A stretch of 64,000 bases of DNA from Solimonas sp. (GCA_030149365.1 JASBRP010000033.1:1-64000), one strand, 5' to 3'. Counted from the stretch's first letter, positions 1 through 11,610 are shown. Numbers and translations: made by a program. The notes: generated from the letters alone by a model not told the origin.

Positions 1-114
1 ACCGCCACTCCGATGAACGAACCCGGCACCTCGCCTGCTGGCAGCACCACTACAATCACCACCGACGACACTCCGCCCTCGGATTCCAGCCTCCCATCAG
101 CCGCATACCGCTGA
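1..114 (+). CDS. C-terminal end of an unidentified protein (partial)
   Basis: The first frame is open from the window edge to TGA at 112-114 and gives 37 residues rich in Thr, Ser and Pro, ending SAAYR. It has the strong third-position GC of its neighbours but no recognisable motif, so only the tail of a protein is implied. It converges with the minus-strand gene ending at 137. The stretch is short and low in complexity, so it could also be non-coding. Confidence 0.35.
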   Translation, partial: TATPMNEPGTSPAGSTTTITTDDTPPSDSSLPSAAYR

Positions 115-136
115 ACAACGTGTCGAACCTCAACAC

Positions 137-730
137 CTAGGCGGGCAACTGGTTGCCCAGCCAGTGGCCGTAGACCACCAGCAGCGGCAGTTGCAGCCAG
201 AGCAGCAGCAGGTCGTAGGCTTCCTGGCGGCGGACCTCGTCCGACACCGCCTGCGTCAGCAGATGGGCGCAGGCCATCGCGAAGCCGGACAGCGCAGCCA
301 GCATCAGCAGCATCGGCAGGTCCGGCAGCAGGCGCGTGCCGTGGAAGCCCACCGCCGCCGCCATCCAGGTGAAGAGCAGGGCCACGCCGGCGCCACCCTG
401 CAGGGGTAGCACCAGCCCCGGCGCGCGCTGCAGCAGCGGGATGGCCGGCAGCAGCAGACCGCTGAAGAACAGCCAGGTGATCAGGCTGTCGGTGCGGCCC
501 GGGGCCTGCGCCAGCAGTTCGGCCGGAGAGGGCATGGCCGGCAGCCCGAACAGCGAGGCGCCGGCCAGCACGATGAAGGACATCAGGCAGAACACGCGTG
601 CCAGGGGCAGCAGGAACCACTGGATCCACAGCCGCAGGACTTCTTCCCGGGTGCGCTGGTGCAGCACCTGCTCCAGCCAGGCTGCCCCCATGCTCAGGAC
701 CGCGAAGGCCAGCGCCGCGAGCAGCAACAC
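137..730 (-). CDS. Integral membrane protein of unknown function
   Basis: This 197-residue protein is mostly hydrophobic, with about five or six likely membrane segments (roughly residues 2-18, 38-62, 83-101, 107-128, 137-157 and 174-190) and short charged loops such as HQRTREEV and SDEVRRQEAYD. It starts with GTG one base after the metF stop, so it is probably translated by coupling as the last gene of the metK-ahcY-metF group. I do not recognise the family. A role in methionine metabolism is not implied by the sequence, only by position. Confidence 0.75.
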   Translation of the reverse strand: MLLLAALAFAVLSMGAAWLEQVLHQRTREEVLRLWIQWFLLPLARVFCLMSFIVLAGASLFGLPAMPSPAELLAQAPGRTDSLITWLFFSGLLLPAIPLLQRAPGLVLPLQGGAGVALLFTWMAAAVGFHGTRLLPDLPMLLMLAALSGFAMACAHLLTQAVSDEVRRQEAYDLLLLWLQLPLLVVYGHWLGNQLPA

Positions 731-731
731 C

Positions 732-1628
732 TCAGGCGGCTGCCGTCACGGGCATGGGAAGCGCCAGGTTCTTCCACAGCCGCAGCGTCGGCTCCGACTG
801 GTTCAGCGTGTAGAAGTGCAGGCCGGGAGCGCCATTGTCCAGCAGCGTGCGCGACAGCTGCGTCACCACGTCCAGTCCGAAGTCCAGCAGCGCCGGCTTG
901 TCGTCCTGCAACTGCTCCAGGCGCAGGCGGATCCAGCGCGGGATCTCGGCGCCGCAGGCGGCGGAGAAGCGCGCCAGCTGTGCGAAGTTGGTGATCGGCA
1001 TGATGCCGGCGATCACCGGGATCTTCAGCCCCGCCTGCTCGCAGCGATTGACGAAGTCGAAATAGGCGTCGGCGTTGAAGAAGTACTGCGTGATCGCGGC
1101 ATGCGCGCCGGCCTCCGCCTTGCGGCGGAAGTTGTCGAAGTCCTGGGCCGGGGTGACACTCTGGGGGTGCATCTCCGGATAGGCAGCGATCTCGATGCGG
1201 AAGTGCTCGCCGTGCTGCTCACGGATGAAGCTCACCAGCTCGTTGGCGTAGTGGAACTCGCCCGGTGCGCCAGCGCCTTCGTAGCCCTGCGGCAGGTCGC
1301 CGCGCAGCGCCACGATGCGCTTCACGCCCGCGTCGCGGTAGCGCTGCAGCAGCGCCGCCACGTTGGCGCGGGTGGAGCCGACGCAGGTCAGGTGCGGCGC
1401 GGCCTCGATGCCGCTGTGCTCCACCACCTGCACGATCGCCTCGTAGGTGCCGTGCTGGTCGGAGCCGCCGGCGCCATGGGTGACCGAGAAGAACGCCGGA
1501 CGCACCGTCGCCAGCTTCTGCACGAGGTTGGGCAGCTTCTGCCAGCCCTCGGGCGTGCGCGGCGGGAACAGCTCGAAGGAGAAATGAATTTCTCCGGGAA
1601 TCGGGAACCGGGAATCGGGAATCGTCAC
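732..1628 (-). CDS. metF: Methylenetetrahydrofolate reductase
   Basis: MetF reduces 5,10-methylene-THF to 5-methyl-THF with FAD and NAD(P)H and supplies the methyl group for methionine. The core is intact: SFELFPPRTPE with the catalytic-type Glu near residue 19, EAAPHLTC, ALRGDLP, AAYPEMHPQS and ITQYFFNADAYFDF, and 298 residues is normal length. The start is odd. The only usable upstream codon is GTG at 1626-1628, which overlaps the stop of the four-helix-bundle gene (GTGA), and about the first 12 residues ([12 protein letters not shown]) are encoded by the GGGAATC-type repeat. The cassette therefore seems to have supplied a new N-terminus and start. ahcY and metK lie upstream on the same strand. 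Confidence 0.95.
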   Translation of the reverse strand: MTIPDSRFPIPGEIHFSFELFPPRTPEGWQKLPNLVQKLATVRPAFFSVTHGAGGSDQHGTYEAIVQVVEHSGIEAAPHLTCVGSTRANVAALLQRYRDAGVKRIVALRGDLPQGYEGAGAPGEFHYANELVSFIREQHGEHFRIEIAAYPEMHPQSVTPAQDFDNFRRKAEAGAHAAITQYFFNADAYFDFVNRCEQAGLKIPVIAGIMPITNFAQLARFSAACGAEIPRWIRLRLEQLQDDKPALLDFGLDVVTQLSRTLLDNGAPGLHFYTLNQSEPTLRLWKNLALPMPVTAAA

Positions 1629-2023
1629 GGCGAACTCCGTTCGGCTTCGTCGAGCTTGGCGAGAAGCGCAGTGAGCTTGGCAAACAGGCGATCCACCAGT
1701 TCACGCAGAGCCGCAGGCTCCTCCGCGAACCGTAATCGCGTTGCTATCTTGATCTGGGTGTCAGCCTCGGACAGTGAGCCTCTGGCTATAGACAGAAAGT
1801 TCATATACTCACGGCGCGAGCGTCGCGCTGCACCCTCAGCGATATTCGAGGGAATGCTGACGGCGGCGCGGCGAAGCTGCGCTGTTAGGCCAAACCGCTC
1901 GTCAGTCGGGAAAGAGGCTGAGAATCGATACACCGCCTCCACGAAGTCCATGGCATCACGCCAGACTTCGAGTTTCTCATGAGGCCGCTGCAACGATTCC
2001 CGATTCCCCATTCCCGATTCCCG
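1596..2023 (-). mobile_element. GGGAATC inverted-repeat cassette carrying a four-helix-bundle gene
   Basis: A 428-bp unit is bounded by inverted repeats built of GGGAATCG/GGGAACCG units: 1596-1625 on one side and the reverse complement at 1993-2023. The start codon of the internal gene lies inside one repeat and its TGA stop is the first triplet of the other (TGACGATTCCC). It sits between ahcY, whose stop is only about 7 bp away, and metF, whose start it overlaps. A gene-less copy with the same two ends lies at 11611-11712. No transposase is encoded, so mobility is an inference from the shared ends. Confidence 0.65.
1625..2011 (-). CDS. Four-helix-bundle protein (S23/IVS family, Avd-like fold)
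   Basis: This 128-residue protein has the family signature: HEKLEVWRDAMDFVEAVY at residues 11-28, FGLTAQLRRAAVSIPSNIAEG near 40-60, REYMNFLSIARGSLSEADTQ near 68-87, then a last amphipathic helix. The family is known from intervening sequences in 23S rRNA genes and is related to the accessory protein Avd of diversity-generating retroelements. Here there is no rRNA. The gene is carried in an inverted-repeat cassette, and its first residues (MGNRESLQ) are encoded by the repeat. It overlaps metF by GTGA, so the two are translationally coupled. Its biochemical role is unknown. Confidence 0.85.
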   Translation of the reverse strand: MGNRESLQRPHEKLEVWRDAMDFVEAVYRFSASFPTDERFGLTAQLRRAAVSIPSNIAEGAARRSRREYMNFLSIARGSLSEADTQIKIATRLRFAEEPAALRELVDRLFAKLTALLAKLDEAERSSP

Positions 2024-2029
2024 TCTTCA

Positions 2030-3469
<1,440 letters not shown>

Positions 3470-3492
3470 GGGTGACTCCGGAATATCTCTTG

Positions 3493-3525
3493 AAAAAAGG
3501 GGAGGCGGCGGCGCCACCTCCCCTT
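3493..3525 (-). terminator. Intrinsic terminator or attenuator after metK
   Basis: Read on the minus strand, AAGGGGAGG pairs with CCTCCCCTT around a GC-rich loop and is followed by TTTTTT. It lies between the metK stop and the ahcY ribosome-binding site, so it should end most metK transcripts and set the metK to ahcY ratio unless ahcY has its own promoter in the same short gap. Confidence 0.75.
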
Positions 3526-3533
3526 GCTGCGGC

Positions 3534-4751
3534 TTACTTCAGCTTCTTGGCGTCGGACGCGAGCAGCTCGGCCTTGTCCGTCTTCTCCCAGGAGAAGGCG
3601 GAGTGGGTCTTGCCGTCGGCACCCTTGAAGTCGAAGGGCTTGCGGCCGAAATGGCCGTAGGAGGCGGTGGCCTGGTACATCGGGTGGATCAGGTCGAGCA
3701 TCTTGATGATGCCGCCCGGACGCAGGTCGAAGTGCCGGCGCACCAGCTTCTCCAGGGCCTGGTCGGAGACCTTGCCGGTGCCGAAGGTGGTGAGCATGAT
3801 CGAGGTCGGCTCGGCCACGCCGATGGCGTAGCTCACCTGCACCTCGCAGCGGTCGGCCAGGCCCGAGGCCACGATGTTCTTGGCGACGTAACGCGCGGCG
3901 TAGGCGGCCGAACGGTCGACCTTGGACGGGTCCTTGCCGGAGAAGGCGCCGCCGCCGTGGCGCGCCCAGCCGCCGTAGGAGTCGACGATGATCTTGCGGC
4001 CGGTCAGGCCGCAGTCGCCCACCGGGCCACCGATGACGAAGTTGCCGGTCGGGTTGATGTGGAACTTGGTCGCCTTGCTCAGCCACTTGGCCGGCAGCAC
4101 CGGCTTGATGATCTCTTCCAGCACGGCCTCGCGCAGGTCCTTGAGCTTGATGCTCGGGTCATGCTGGGTGGACAGCACCACGGCGTCGATACCGGCGACC
4201 TGGTCGTCCTTGTAGCGCAGCGTGATCTGGCTCTTGGCGTCCGGGCGCAGCCAGGACAGGCCGCCCTTCTTGGCCTTGCGGATCTTGGCCTGCTGCTCCA
4301 CCAGGCGGTGGGCGTAGAAGATCGGCGCCGGCATCAGGGCGCTGGTCTCGTTGCAGGCGTAGCCGAACATCAGGCCCTGGTCGCCAGCGCCGATGTCCTC
4401 GGCGGCCTTGGCCTTCTTGGCGGTGCCGTCGACGCCCATGGCGATGTCCGGCGACTGCTTGCCGATGATGTTGAGCACGCCGCAGGTGTGGCCGTCGAAG
4501 CCGACCTCGGTGTTGCTGTAGCCGATGCCGTTGACCACGCCGCGCGCGATGGCGTCGACGTCGATATTGGCGCTGGTGGTGACCTCACCGGCCAGCACGA
4601 CCACGCCCGTCTTCACCAGGGTCTCGCAGGCGACGCGCGCGCGCGGGTCCTGCGCCAGGATCGCGTCGAGGATGGCGTCGGAGATCTGGTCCGCCATCTT
4701 GTCCGGATGGCCTTCGGAAACGGACTCGGAGGTAAACAGGTATTCGGACAT
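3534..4751 (-). CDS. metK: S-adenosylmethionine synthase
   Basis: MetK makes SAM from methionine and ATP. The start ATG at 4749-4751 gives [18 protein letters not shown], the standard N-terminus; the upstream extension of the frame has no similarity. Other hallmarks are [15 protein letters not shown], the ATP-binding [12 protein letters not shown] and [19 protein letters not shown]. At 405 residues it has the length of the Xanthomonas-type enzymes. It is the first gene of the metK-ahcY-(cassette)-metF group, so synthesis of SAM, recycling of its by-product and methyl supply are encoded together. Confidence 0.97.
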   Translation of the reverse strand: MSEYLFTSESVSEGHPDKMADQISDAILDAILAQDPRARVACETLVKTGVVVLAGEVTTSANIDVDAIARGVVNGIGYSNTEVGFDGHTCGVLNIIGKQSPDIAMGVDGTAKKAKAAEDIGAGDQGLMFGYACNETSALMPAPIFYAHRLVEQQAKIRKAKKGGLSWLRPDAKSQITLRYKDDQVAGIDAVVLSTQHDPSIKLKDLREAVLEEIIKPVLPAKWLSKATKFHINPTGNFVIGGPVGDCGLTGRKIIVDSYGGWARHGGGAFSGKDPSKVDRSAAYAARYVAKNIVASGLADRCEVQVSYAIGVAEPTSIMLTTFGTGKVSDQALEKLVRRHFDLRPGGIIKMLDLIHPMYQATASYGHFGRKPFDFKGADGKTHSAFSWEKTDKAELLASDAKKLK

Positions 4752-4860
4752 CGATGCAGCCCTCGAAATGGGGTAAACGGGAGTCTCAATCCGTTTATGC
4801 GGATGAGCGGATATTGTAAAGCCTGCGGGCCGAGCTCGCCATAGGGATGAATTAGGGGGC
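4752..4860 (-). promoter_or_regulatory. Putative promoter and structured leader of metK
   Basis: On the minus strand the leader holds TTTACAATATCC, which could serve as a -10 region, followed by two overlapping hairpins that cannot both form: CTCATCC with GGATTGAG, and AAACGG with CCGTTT, sharing GGATTGAG/AAACGG bases. The arrangement recalls leader switches but matches no SAM or SAH riboswitch class I can recall. Confidence 0.3.
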
Positions 4861-4929
4861 CCGGGGCGGCTAATCTTGCACAAAAGCCCGGCCCGCAGCG
4901 CCCGAATCCGACCATCTAAAGAGCCAAGA

Positions 4930-5496
4930 ATGGCCCCCACACCCTCCAGCATGCTCGCCCTGGGCACATCTGCACCGGATTTCAGCCTGCCCGACACCCT
5001 CAGCGGCAGGCGCCTGGGACTGGCCGATGTCCGGGCGGAATACGCCACGCTGGTCATGTTCATCTGCAATCATTGCCCTTACGTGAAGCACGTCAACGCC
5101 GAACTGGTGCGGCTGGCGCACGACTACCAGGGCCGCGGAGTGGGCTTGGTGGCGATCTCCTCCAACGACGCCCAGGCCTACCCCGAGGACGCACCCGGGC
5201 CGATGGCCGAGGCCGCGCGGGCCCTGGGCTATCCGTTCCCCTACCTCTACGACGAAAGCCAGGACGTGGCGCGCGCCTACCAGGCGGCCTGCACGCCGGA
5301 TTTCTTCCTGTTCGACGCCGGACTGCGGCTGGCCTACCGTGGCCGGCTGGACGATTCCACGCCCGGCAACGGCCGGCCGGTGACGGGCGCCGAGCTGCGC
5401 GCGGCGCTGGATGCCTTGCTGGCCGGGCGCGAAGCCAGCGAGCGCCAGCAGCCCAGCCTGGGCTGCAGCATCAAGTTCAGGAAGGGCCAGGGCTGA
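4930..5496 (+). CDS. Thioredoxin-family (redoxin/AhpC-TSA) protein
   Basis: This 188-residue protein has a redoxin fold: [13 protein letters not shown] at the N-terminus, then [19 protein letters not shown] with a CxxC-type pair (CNHC) in the active-site position, [19 protein letters not shown], and the cis-Pro strand [10 protein letters not shown]. The [11 protein letters not shown] motif defines a common family of stand-alone thioredoxin-like proteins, probably disulfide reductases or peroxidase-like enzymes of unknown substrate. There is no signal peptide from the chosen ATG; a second ATG seven codons later is also possible. It is divergent from metK, and its stop overlaps the next start. 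Confidence 0.8.
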   Translation: MAPTPSSMLALGTSAPDFSLPDTLSGRRLGLADVRAEYATLVMFICNHCPYVKHVNAELVRLAHDYQGRGVGLVAISSNDAQAYPEDAPGPMAEAARALGYPFPYLYDESQDVARAYQAACTPDFFLFDAGLRLAYRGRLDDSTPGNGRPVTGAELRAALDALLAGREASERQQPSLGCSIKFRKGQG

Positions 5497-5828
5497 TGGA
5501 TCTGTTCGCCCAGCTGTTCCCCGCGACCCCGCGCGGCCTGCTCAATGCGGTGCTGCTGTTCCTGCCGCCGCTGCTGATCCTGTTCCACCCGCGGTTGCGC
5601 TGGTGGTCGCGGCTGCTGTGGCTGGCCGCCACGCAGCTGTGCTGGCTGTTCGTGGCGGTCTACGCCTGGGTGCGCCTGCAACGCTACGTCGGCGATCCGC
5701 AGATGGCGGAGTTCCCGCTGGCCGATGCGATCGGCTGGTGGAGCTTCGCGTTTCCCTGGATGGTGTATCTGGTGTTCCGCGCCCGGCGTGCCCAGCCGCC
5801 CAAGCCCGCTCCCAAGCCTGACGCTTAG
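5496..5828 (+). CDS. Small three-segment membrane protein
   Basis: A 110-residue protein with hydrophobic stretches near residues 15-31, 38-58 and 78-94 and a Pro/Lys-rich cytoplasmic-type tail (RRAQPPKPAPKPDA). The ATG shares its A with the TGA stop of the thioredoxin-like gene, so the pair is translationally coupled. I do not recognise the family. Position suggests it works with the redoxin or is merely co-expressed with it. Confidence 0.75.
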   Translation: MDLFAQLFPATPRGLLNAVLLFLPPLLILFHPRLRWWSRLLWLAATQLCWLFVAVYAWVRLQRYVGDPQMAEFPLADAIGWWSFAFPWMVYLVFRARRAQPPKPAPKPDA

Positions 5829-5862
5829 TAATTTCCGCTCATTTCCCTACCGCAGCGCAGAC

Positions 5863-5881
5863 GTTATGTTGGCGCCATAAC
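5863..5881. promoter_or_regulatory. Palindrome upstream of the DUF6351-like lipoprotein gene
   Basis: GTTATG and CATAAC form an inverted repeat around TTGGCGC, about 35 bp before the start codon, where an operator or a 5'-UTR hairpin could act. No partner regulator is identifiable. Confidence 0.3.
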
Positions 5882-5916
5882 AAAAGCTTCACATTCATCT
5901 AGCGGGAGGAGAAAAC

Positions 5917-8364
5917 ATGAAGGCCCTGACGAGGCGCACAGCACTGTGCGCGGCTTTGCTGTGGGCGTTGGCCGGCTGCACCGGCCGTTCCGAATCAGTG
6001 GACGGCGAGGGCGGCGGGGTCGGCGGCACCAACCTGGTCGAGGCCGACTACCACACCCGCGCCACGCCGCCGCTGGAGGCCGGCCAGTTCGAGATGATCA
6101 CGCTCTCGACGCTGCCCGAGGCGGTGACCGACGGTGACGTGCTGCTGGGCCTGCGCGGCCTGGCCGCGGGCGACAGCTTCAAGGTCACGCGCAACGGTGT
6201 CGATGTCAGCGCGGCGTTCGCGCGTACCGAGGGTGGCGAGGTGCGCGGCCTGGTCACGGGTCTGGTCGATGGCGCCAACCGCCTGGCGGCCACGGTCACC
6301 GGCGACGCGGGCACGCGCCGCGCCGAGCTGACCGTGCTCAATCACCCGATTACCGGCCCGGTATCGTCGGGCCCGCACCAGAAGCCCTTCATCTGCCGCA
6401 CCGAGGACAACGGCCTCGGCGCGCCGATCGACGCCAACTGCTCGATCGTCACGCAGTACAAGTGGTTCTACCGCTCGCTGACCAGCCAGGGCTTCAAGGA
6501 GCTCACCGATCCCTACGCCGCCTACCCGGGCGACGTGATCATGACCGAGACCAAGGATGGCCGCGCCGTGCCCTTCGTGGTGCGCATGGAGTCGGCCACC
6601 ATCAATCGTGGCATCGCGCGCCTCGCGGTGCTGGATGACCCGCATGCCCGCGGCGCCGAAGCACCGTTTGCCGCCACGCAATGGGACGGCCACGTCTACT
6701 ACGTCTTCGGCGAGTCCTGCGGCGTGGGTTACCAGCAGGGCAAGAGTGACCCCAACCTGGTGCTGGGCGCGCTGGCGCTGACCGAAATCTCCGCCGACAA
6801 CCTGCTGATCAACCTGGTGGGCATCGCCGACCGCCTGGGCAAGGGCGACCTGGTGATCCACAACACGCTCAGTGCCTTCGGCAACCATTGCAACCCGCTG
6901 ATCAGTGCCGAGACGGCGATGCTGATGAAGGAGCACATCACCGAGAAGTACGGCCCGGTGCGCTTCATGATCGGCACCAACGGCTCGGGCGCTGCGCTGC
7001 AGCAGTACAACCTGGCCAACAGCTCGCCGGGCGTACTCAGCGGCGCGATGCCGACGGCGACCTTCGCCGACATCCTGACCACGGCGATGACGGTGGCCGA
7101 CTGCGGCCTGCTGCAGCATTACTACGAGAACAGCTCGCTGAACTGGAGCGTGGGCAAGCAGGCGGCGGTCAACGGCCACAACCTGCTGGTGGGCAACCCG
7201 CTCAATGCCATCTGCCAGTCCTGGGTCGACGCCTTCCTGGACCTGCTCAACCCCGAGACCGGTTGCGGTCCGGTGCCGGAGGCCGACCGCTACCGCGGCC
7301 CGGACAATCCCAACGGACCGAACCTCAGGGGCGTGCGCTGCACGGTGCAGGACGCCAACGTCAACATCTTCGGCCGTGACCCGGCCACCGGCTATGCCAA
7401 CCGCCCGCTCGACAACACCGGCGTGCAGTACGGCCTGGGGGCCCTGCTGGCCGGCACCATCAGCGCCGAGGAGTTTCTTGACGTCAACCGCAACATCGGT
7501 GGCTTCAACATCGACGGCCAGCCGGTGCCCGAGCGCATGCGCATGAACGAGCAGATGGCCAAGACCGCCTACCTGGTCGGTGGCGTCATCGGCCGCGGCG
7601 CCCTGGCCGAGACCCCGGTGCTGGACCACGCCCCCTACCTGGACCTGATCCCGGTGGCCAACATCCATGAAGCGGTGCGTCCGTTCATCGTGCGCTCGCG
7701 CCTGCAGAAGCAGACCGGCCAGGTGACGACCCAGGGCCTGTGGCGCGGCGTGGTGACCCAGGCCGACGGCTATCCGGTGATGGAGCAGTGGCTGGAGTCG
7801 CTGCAGCGGCCGGAGTACGGCGGTGACCACATGGCGGCGGTGATCGAGGCCAAGCCGGCGGCGGCGGCCGACCGCTGTGTCTTCGGCACCATCGGCGGGC
7901 GCCTGGAGCTGCCGGACGCGATCCTGCTGCCGCTGGGCCTGGCGCAGCTGCCGCTGCTGCCGCAGCTCGGGCCGCTGCACGACCTGATCCCGGAGTTCGA
8001 CGTCAGCATCCCGTTGCGCGTGGACCTGCCGGAGTTCTACAACAACGACGGTTCGGGCCTGGGGGTCTGCTCGCTGGCGCTGCCGGTGACCAAGACGCCG
8101 CGCATGGTGGCCGGCATGCCGATGACCGACGACATCATCCGCTGCCAGCTGCGCCCGGTGGACCCGGCCGACTACGCCGGCAAGCTCAGCGAGGCGCAGG
8201 TGGCCGAGATGCGCTCGATCTTCCCGGGCGGCGTCTGCGATTTTTCCAAGCCGGCGGCCGAGGATGTCGGGCACAGCCTGCTGTACCCCTCCCTGGGCGG
8301 CCAGCGCCAGCAGGCACCGCATTCCATGAAATGGTGGGCGGCGCGGTCCGACAAAGCGCAGTAA
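5917..8364 (+). CDS. Large secreted lipoprotein, DUF6351-like hydrolase
   Basis: An 815-residue precursor with a lipoprotein signal (ALLWALAGC, Cys21). An N-terminal beta-rich part (about residues 40-145, with FEMITLSTLP and GLVDGANRLAATV) is followed by a long alpha/beta-type region containing IGTNGSGAALQQYNLANSSP, reminiscent of a nucleophile elbow, and a Cys-rich C-terminal part. The overall pattern fits DUF6351-family proteins, thought to be esterase- or depolymerase-like; the substrate is unknown. The elbow is not a canonical GxSxG. A strong GGAGG-type ribosome-binding site precedes the ATG, a terminator follows the stop, and the gene looks monocistronic. The Cys residues and lipidation place it outside the cytoplasm. 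Confidence 0.7.
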   Translation: MKALTRRTALCAALLWALAGCTGRSESVDGEGGGVGGTNLVEADYHTRATPPLEAGQFEMITLSTLPEAVTDGDVLLGLRGLAAGDSFKVTRNGVDVSAAFARTEGGEVRGLVTGLVDGANRLAATVTGDAGTRRAELTVLNHPITGPVSSGPHQKPFICRTEDNGLGAPIDANCSIVTQYKWFYRSLTSQGFKELTDPYAAYPGDVIMTETKDGRAVPFVVRMESATINRGIARLAVLDDPHARGAEAPFAATQWDGHVYYVFGESCGVGYQQGKSDPNLVLGALALTEISADNLLINLVGIADRLGKGDLVIHNTLSAFGNHCNPLISAETAMLMKEHITEKYGPVRFMIGTNGSGAALQQYNLANSSPGVLSGAMPTATFADILTTAMTVADCGLLQHYYENSSLNWSVGKQAAVNGHNLLVGNPLNAICQSWVDAFLDLLNPETGCGPVPEADRYRGPDNPNGPNLRGVRCTVQDANVNIFGRDPATGYANRPLDNTGVQYGLGALLAGTISAEEFLDVNRNIGGFNIDGQPVPERMRMNEQMAKTAYLVGGVIGRGALAETPVLDHAPYLDLIPVANIHEAVRPFIVRSRLQKQTGQVTTQGLWRGVVTQADGYPVMEQWLESLQRPEYGGDHMAAVIEAKPAAAADRCVFGTIGGRLELPDAILLPLGLAQLPLLPQLGPLHDLIPEFDVSIPLRVDLPEFYNNDGSGLGVCSLALPVTKTPRMVAGMPMTDDIIRCQLRPVDPADYAGKLSEAQVAEMRSIFPGGVCDFSKPAAEDVGHSLLYPSLGGQRQQAPHSMKWWAARSDKAQ

Positions 8365-8376
8365 GTTATTGATATG

Positions 8377-8408
8377 AAAGCCCGGCGACCCTGGTCGCCG
8401 GGCTTTTT
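8377..8408 (+). terminator. Intrinsic terminator
   Basis: GCCCGGCGAC pairs with GTCGCCGGGC across a short loop and is followed by six T, 12 bp past the stop of the DUF6351-like gene. Confidence 0.9.
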
Positions 8409-8509
8409 TGTGCCCTGGGGGGCGGATGAATCGGGAGTTTCCTTGCCCCGGCGCGCGCAAACCCTGAAAATATGCGCCCTTTTTGTTTCCCTCAGGCCGC
8501 CGCTCCCCT

Positions 8510-10516
8510 ATGCCCGCGACGAACCGCTTCGAACTCGCCAATGCCATCCGCGCCCTGTCGATGGATGCCGTGCAAAAGGCCAACTCCGGCCACCCCGGCA
8601 TGCCGATGGGCATGGCGGACATCGCCGAGGTGCTCTGGAACGACTACCTGAGCCACAACCCGGCCGACACGACCTGGGCCAACCGCGACCGTTTCGTGGT
8701 GTCCAACGGCCACGGCTCGATGCTGCTCTACGCGCTGCTGCACCTCACCGGCTACCCGCTGCCGATCGAGGAACTGAAGAACTTCCGCCAGCTGCACTCC
8801 AAGACCGCCGGCCACCCGGAATACGGCATCACCCCGGGCGTGGAAACCACCACCGGCCCGCTGGGCCAGGGCCTGGGCAATGCCGTGGGCATGGCGCTGG
8901 CCGAGCGCGTGCTCGCCGCCCGCTACAACCGTGACGGCCACAACGTGGTCGATCACTACACCTACGCCTTCACCGGCGACGGCTGCCTGATGGAAGGCAT
9001 CAGCCACGAGGTCTGCTCGCTGGCCGGCACGCTGGGCCTGGGCAAGCTGGTGGTGTTCTACGACGACAACAACATCTCCATCGACGGCGAGGTCGAGGGC
9101 TGGTTCCGCGACGACACGCCGGCCCGCTTCGAGGCCTACGGCTGGCAGGTGATCCGCAAGGTCGACGGCCACAACCCGGCCGAGATCAAGAAGGCGATCG
9201 ACACCGCCCGCGCCACGCAGGACAAGCCGACGCTGATCTGCTGCAAGACCATCATCGGTTTCGGCTCGCCGAACCTGCAGGGCAAGGAAAAGAGCCACGG
9301 TTCGCCGCTGGGCGAGGCGGAGATCAAGCTGGTGCGCGAGAAGCTGGGCTGGACCCACGCGCCCTTCGAGATTCCGGACGACATCCGCGCCGGCTGGAGC
9401 GCGCTGGAGAAAGGCAAGCAGCGCCAGCAGGCCTGGGACCAGGCCTTCCGCGCCTACGCCGAGAAGTTCCCCGAGGACGCTGCCGAGTTCGAGCGCCGCA
9501 TGAAGGGCGACCTGCCGGCCGGTTGGGCCGAGCACGCCGCCGCCGCGCTGGCCGAGGCCGCCAAGTTCGACAAGCCGGTGGCTACCCGCAAGGCTTCCAA
9601 GAACGTGCTGGACGCGCTGGCCTCGGGCCTGCCGGAGCTGTTCGGCGGCTCCGCCGACCTGACCGAGTCCAACTGCACCGACTTCAAGGGCCACAAGGCC
9701 CTGCGCCACGGCCGCCTCGACGGCAACTACGTGAACTACGGCGTGCGCGAGTTCGGCATGTCGGCGATCATGAACGGCGTCGCCCTGCACGGCGGCCTGA
9801 TTCCCTTCGGCGGCACCTTCCTGACCTTCAGCGACTACGCGCGCAACGCCGTGCGCATGGCCGCGCTGATGAAGATCCGCAGCATCTTCGTCTACACCCA
9901 TGACTCGATCGGCCTAGGCGAGGACGGCCCCACTCACCAGTCGGTGGAGCACGTCGCATCCTTGCGCCTGATCCCCAACCTGAACGTGTGGCGCCCGGCC
10001 GACCAGTTCGAGACCGCCATCGCCTGGCAGGACGCCATCGAGCGCAAGGACGGCCCCTCGGCGCTGGCGCTGACGCGCCAGAACCTGGTGCCGCAGGCGC
10101 ATCCGGAACAGCACTTCAGCGATGCCCGCCGCGGCGGCTACGTGCTGTGGGAGCCGGCGGCGGCGGCCGAGGGCATCCTGATCGCCACCGGCTCGGAAGT
10201 GCAGCTCGCCGTCGACTCGGCCAAGAAGCTGGCCGAGCAGGGCATCAACGTGCGCGTGGTGTCGGTGCCCTGCGCCGAGATCTTCCGCCGCCAGGATGCC
10301 GCCTACCGCGAGTCGGTACTGCCGAAGGCGCTGCGCAAGCGCCTGGCGATCGAGACCGGCGTTTCGCTGTACTGGGCCGGCATGGTCGGCGACGAGGGCG
10401 AGGTCCTCGGCGTGGACACCTACGGCGAGTCTGCGCCGCTGGCGGCGGTCATGAAGCACTTCGGCTTCACGGTCGAAAACGTCGTGGCGAAGGTTGCCGC
10501 GCTGCTGGGCAAATGA
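8510..10516 (+). CDS. tkt: Transketolase
   Basis: Transketolase is a thiamine-diphosphate enzyme moving two-carbon units in the pentose phosphate or Calvin pathways. Seen here: [21 protein letters not shown] at the N-terminus, [14 protein letters not shown], the ThDP motif from GDGCLMEG to the NN of DDNNISIDG, and [15 protein letters not shown]. The start at 8510 gives 668 residues, normal for bacterial TktA. It is followed by a terminator, then gap and pgk on the same strand, a usual arrangement for central sugar metabolism. The product is cytoplasmic. Confidence 0.97.
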   Translation: MPATNRFELANAIRALSMDAVQKANSGHPGMPMGMADIAEVLWNDYLSHNPADTTWANRDRFVVSNGHGSMLLYALLHLTGYPLPIEELKNFRQLHSKTAGHPEYGITPGVETTTGPLGQGLGNAVGMALAERVLAARYNRDGHNVVDHYTYAFTGDGCLMEGISHEVCSLAGTLGLGKLVVFYDDNNISIDGEVEGWFRDDTPARFEAYGWQVIRKVDGHNPAEIKKAIDTARATQDKPTLICCKTIIGFGSPNLQGKEKSHGSPLGEAEIKLVREKLGWTHAPFEIPDDIRAGWSALEKGKQRQQAWDQAFRAYAEKFPEDAAEFERRMKGDLPAGWAEHAAAALAEAAKFDKPVATRKASKNVLDALASGLPELFGGSADLTESNCTDFKGHKALRHGRLDGNYVNYGVREFGMSAIMNGVALHGGLIPFGGTFLTFSDYARNAVRMAALMKIRSIFVYTHDSIGLGEDGPTHQSVEHVASLRLIPNLNVWRPADQFETAIAWQDAIERKDGPSALALTRQNLVPQAHPEQHFSDARRGGYVLWEPAAAAEGILIATGSEVQLAVDSAKKLAEQGINVRVVSVPCAEIFRRQDAAYRESVLPKALRKRLAIETGVSLYWAGMVGDEGEVLGVDTYGESAPLAAVMKHFGFTVENVVAKVAALLGK

Positions 10517-10521
10517 TTGGA

Positions 10522-10550
10522 GGGGCGCCGCGAGGCGCCCTTTTGTTTTT
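10522..10550 (+). terminator. Intrinsic terminator after tkt
   Basis: GGGCGCC and GGCGCCC form a stem with a four-base loop, followed by TTTTGTTTTT, directly after the tkt stop. Confidence 0.85.
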
Positions 10551-10556
10551 ACCTGA

Positions 10557-11603
<1,047 letters not shown>

Positions 11604-11610
11604 GTAAATA

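Noticed and set aside
1625-2011. rRNA intervening sequence
   Set aside because: The gene family is known from 23S rRNA inserts, but no rRNA sequence surrounds it; it lies between ahcY and metF.
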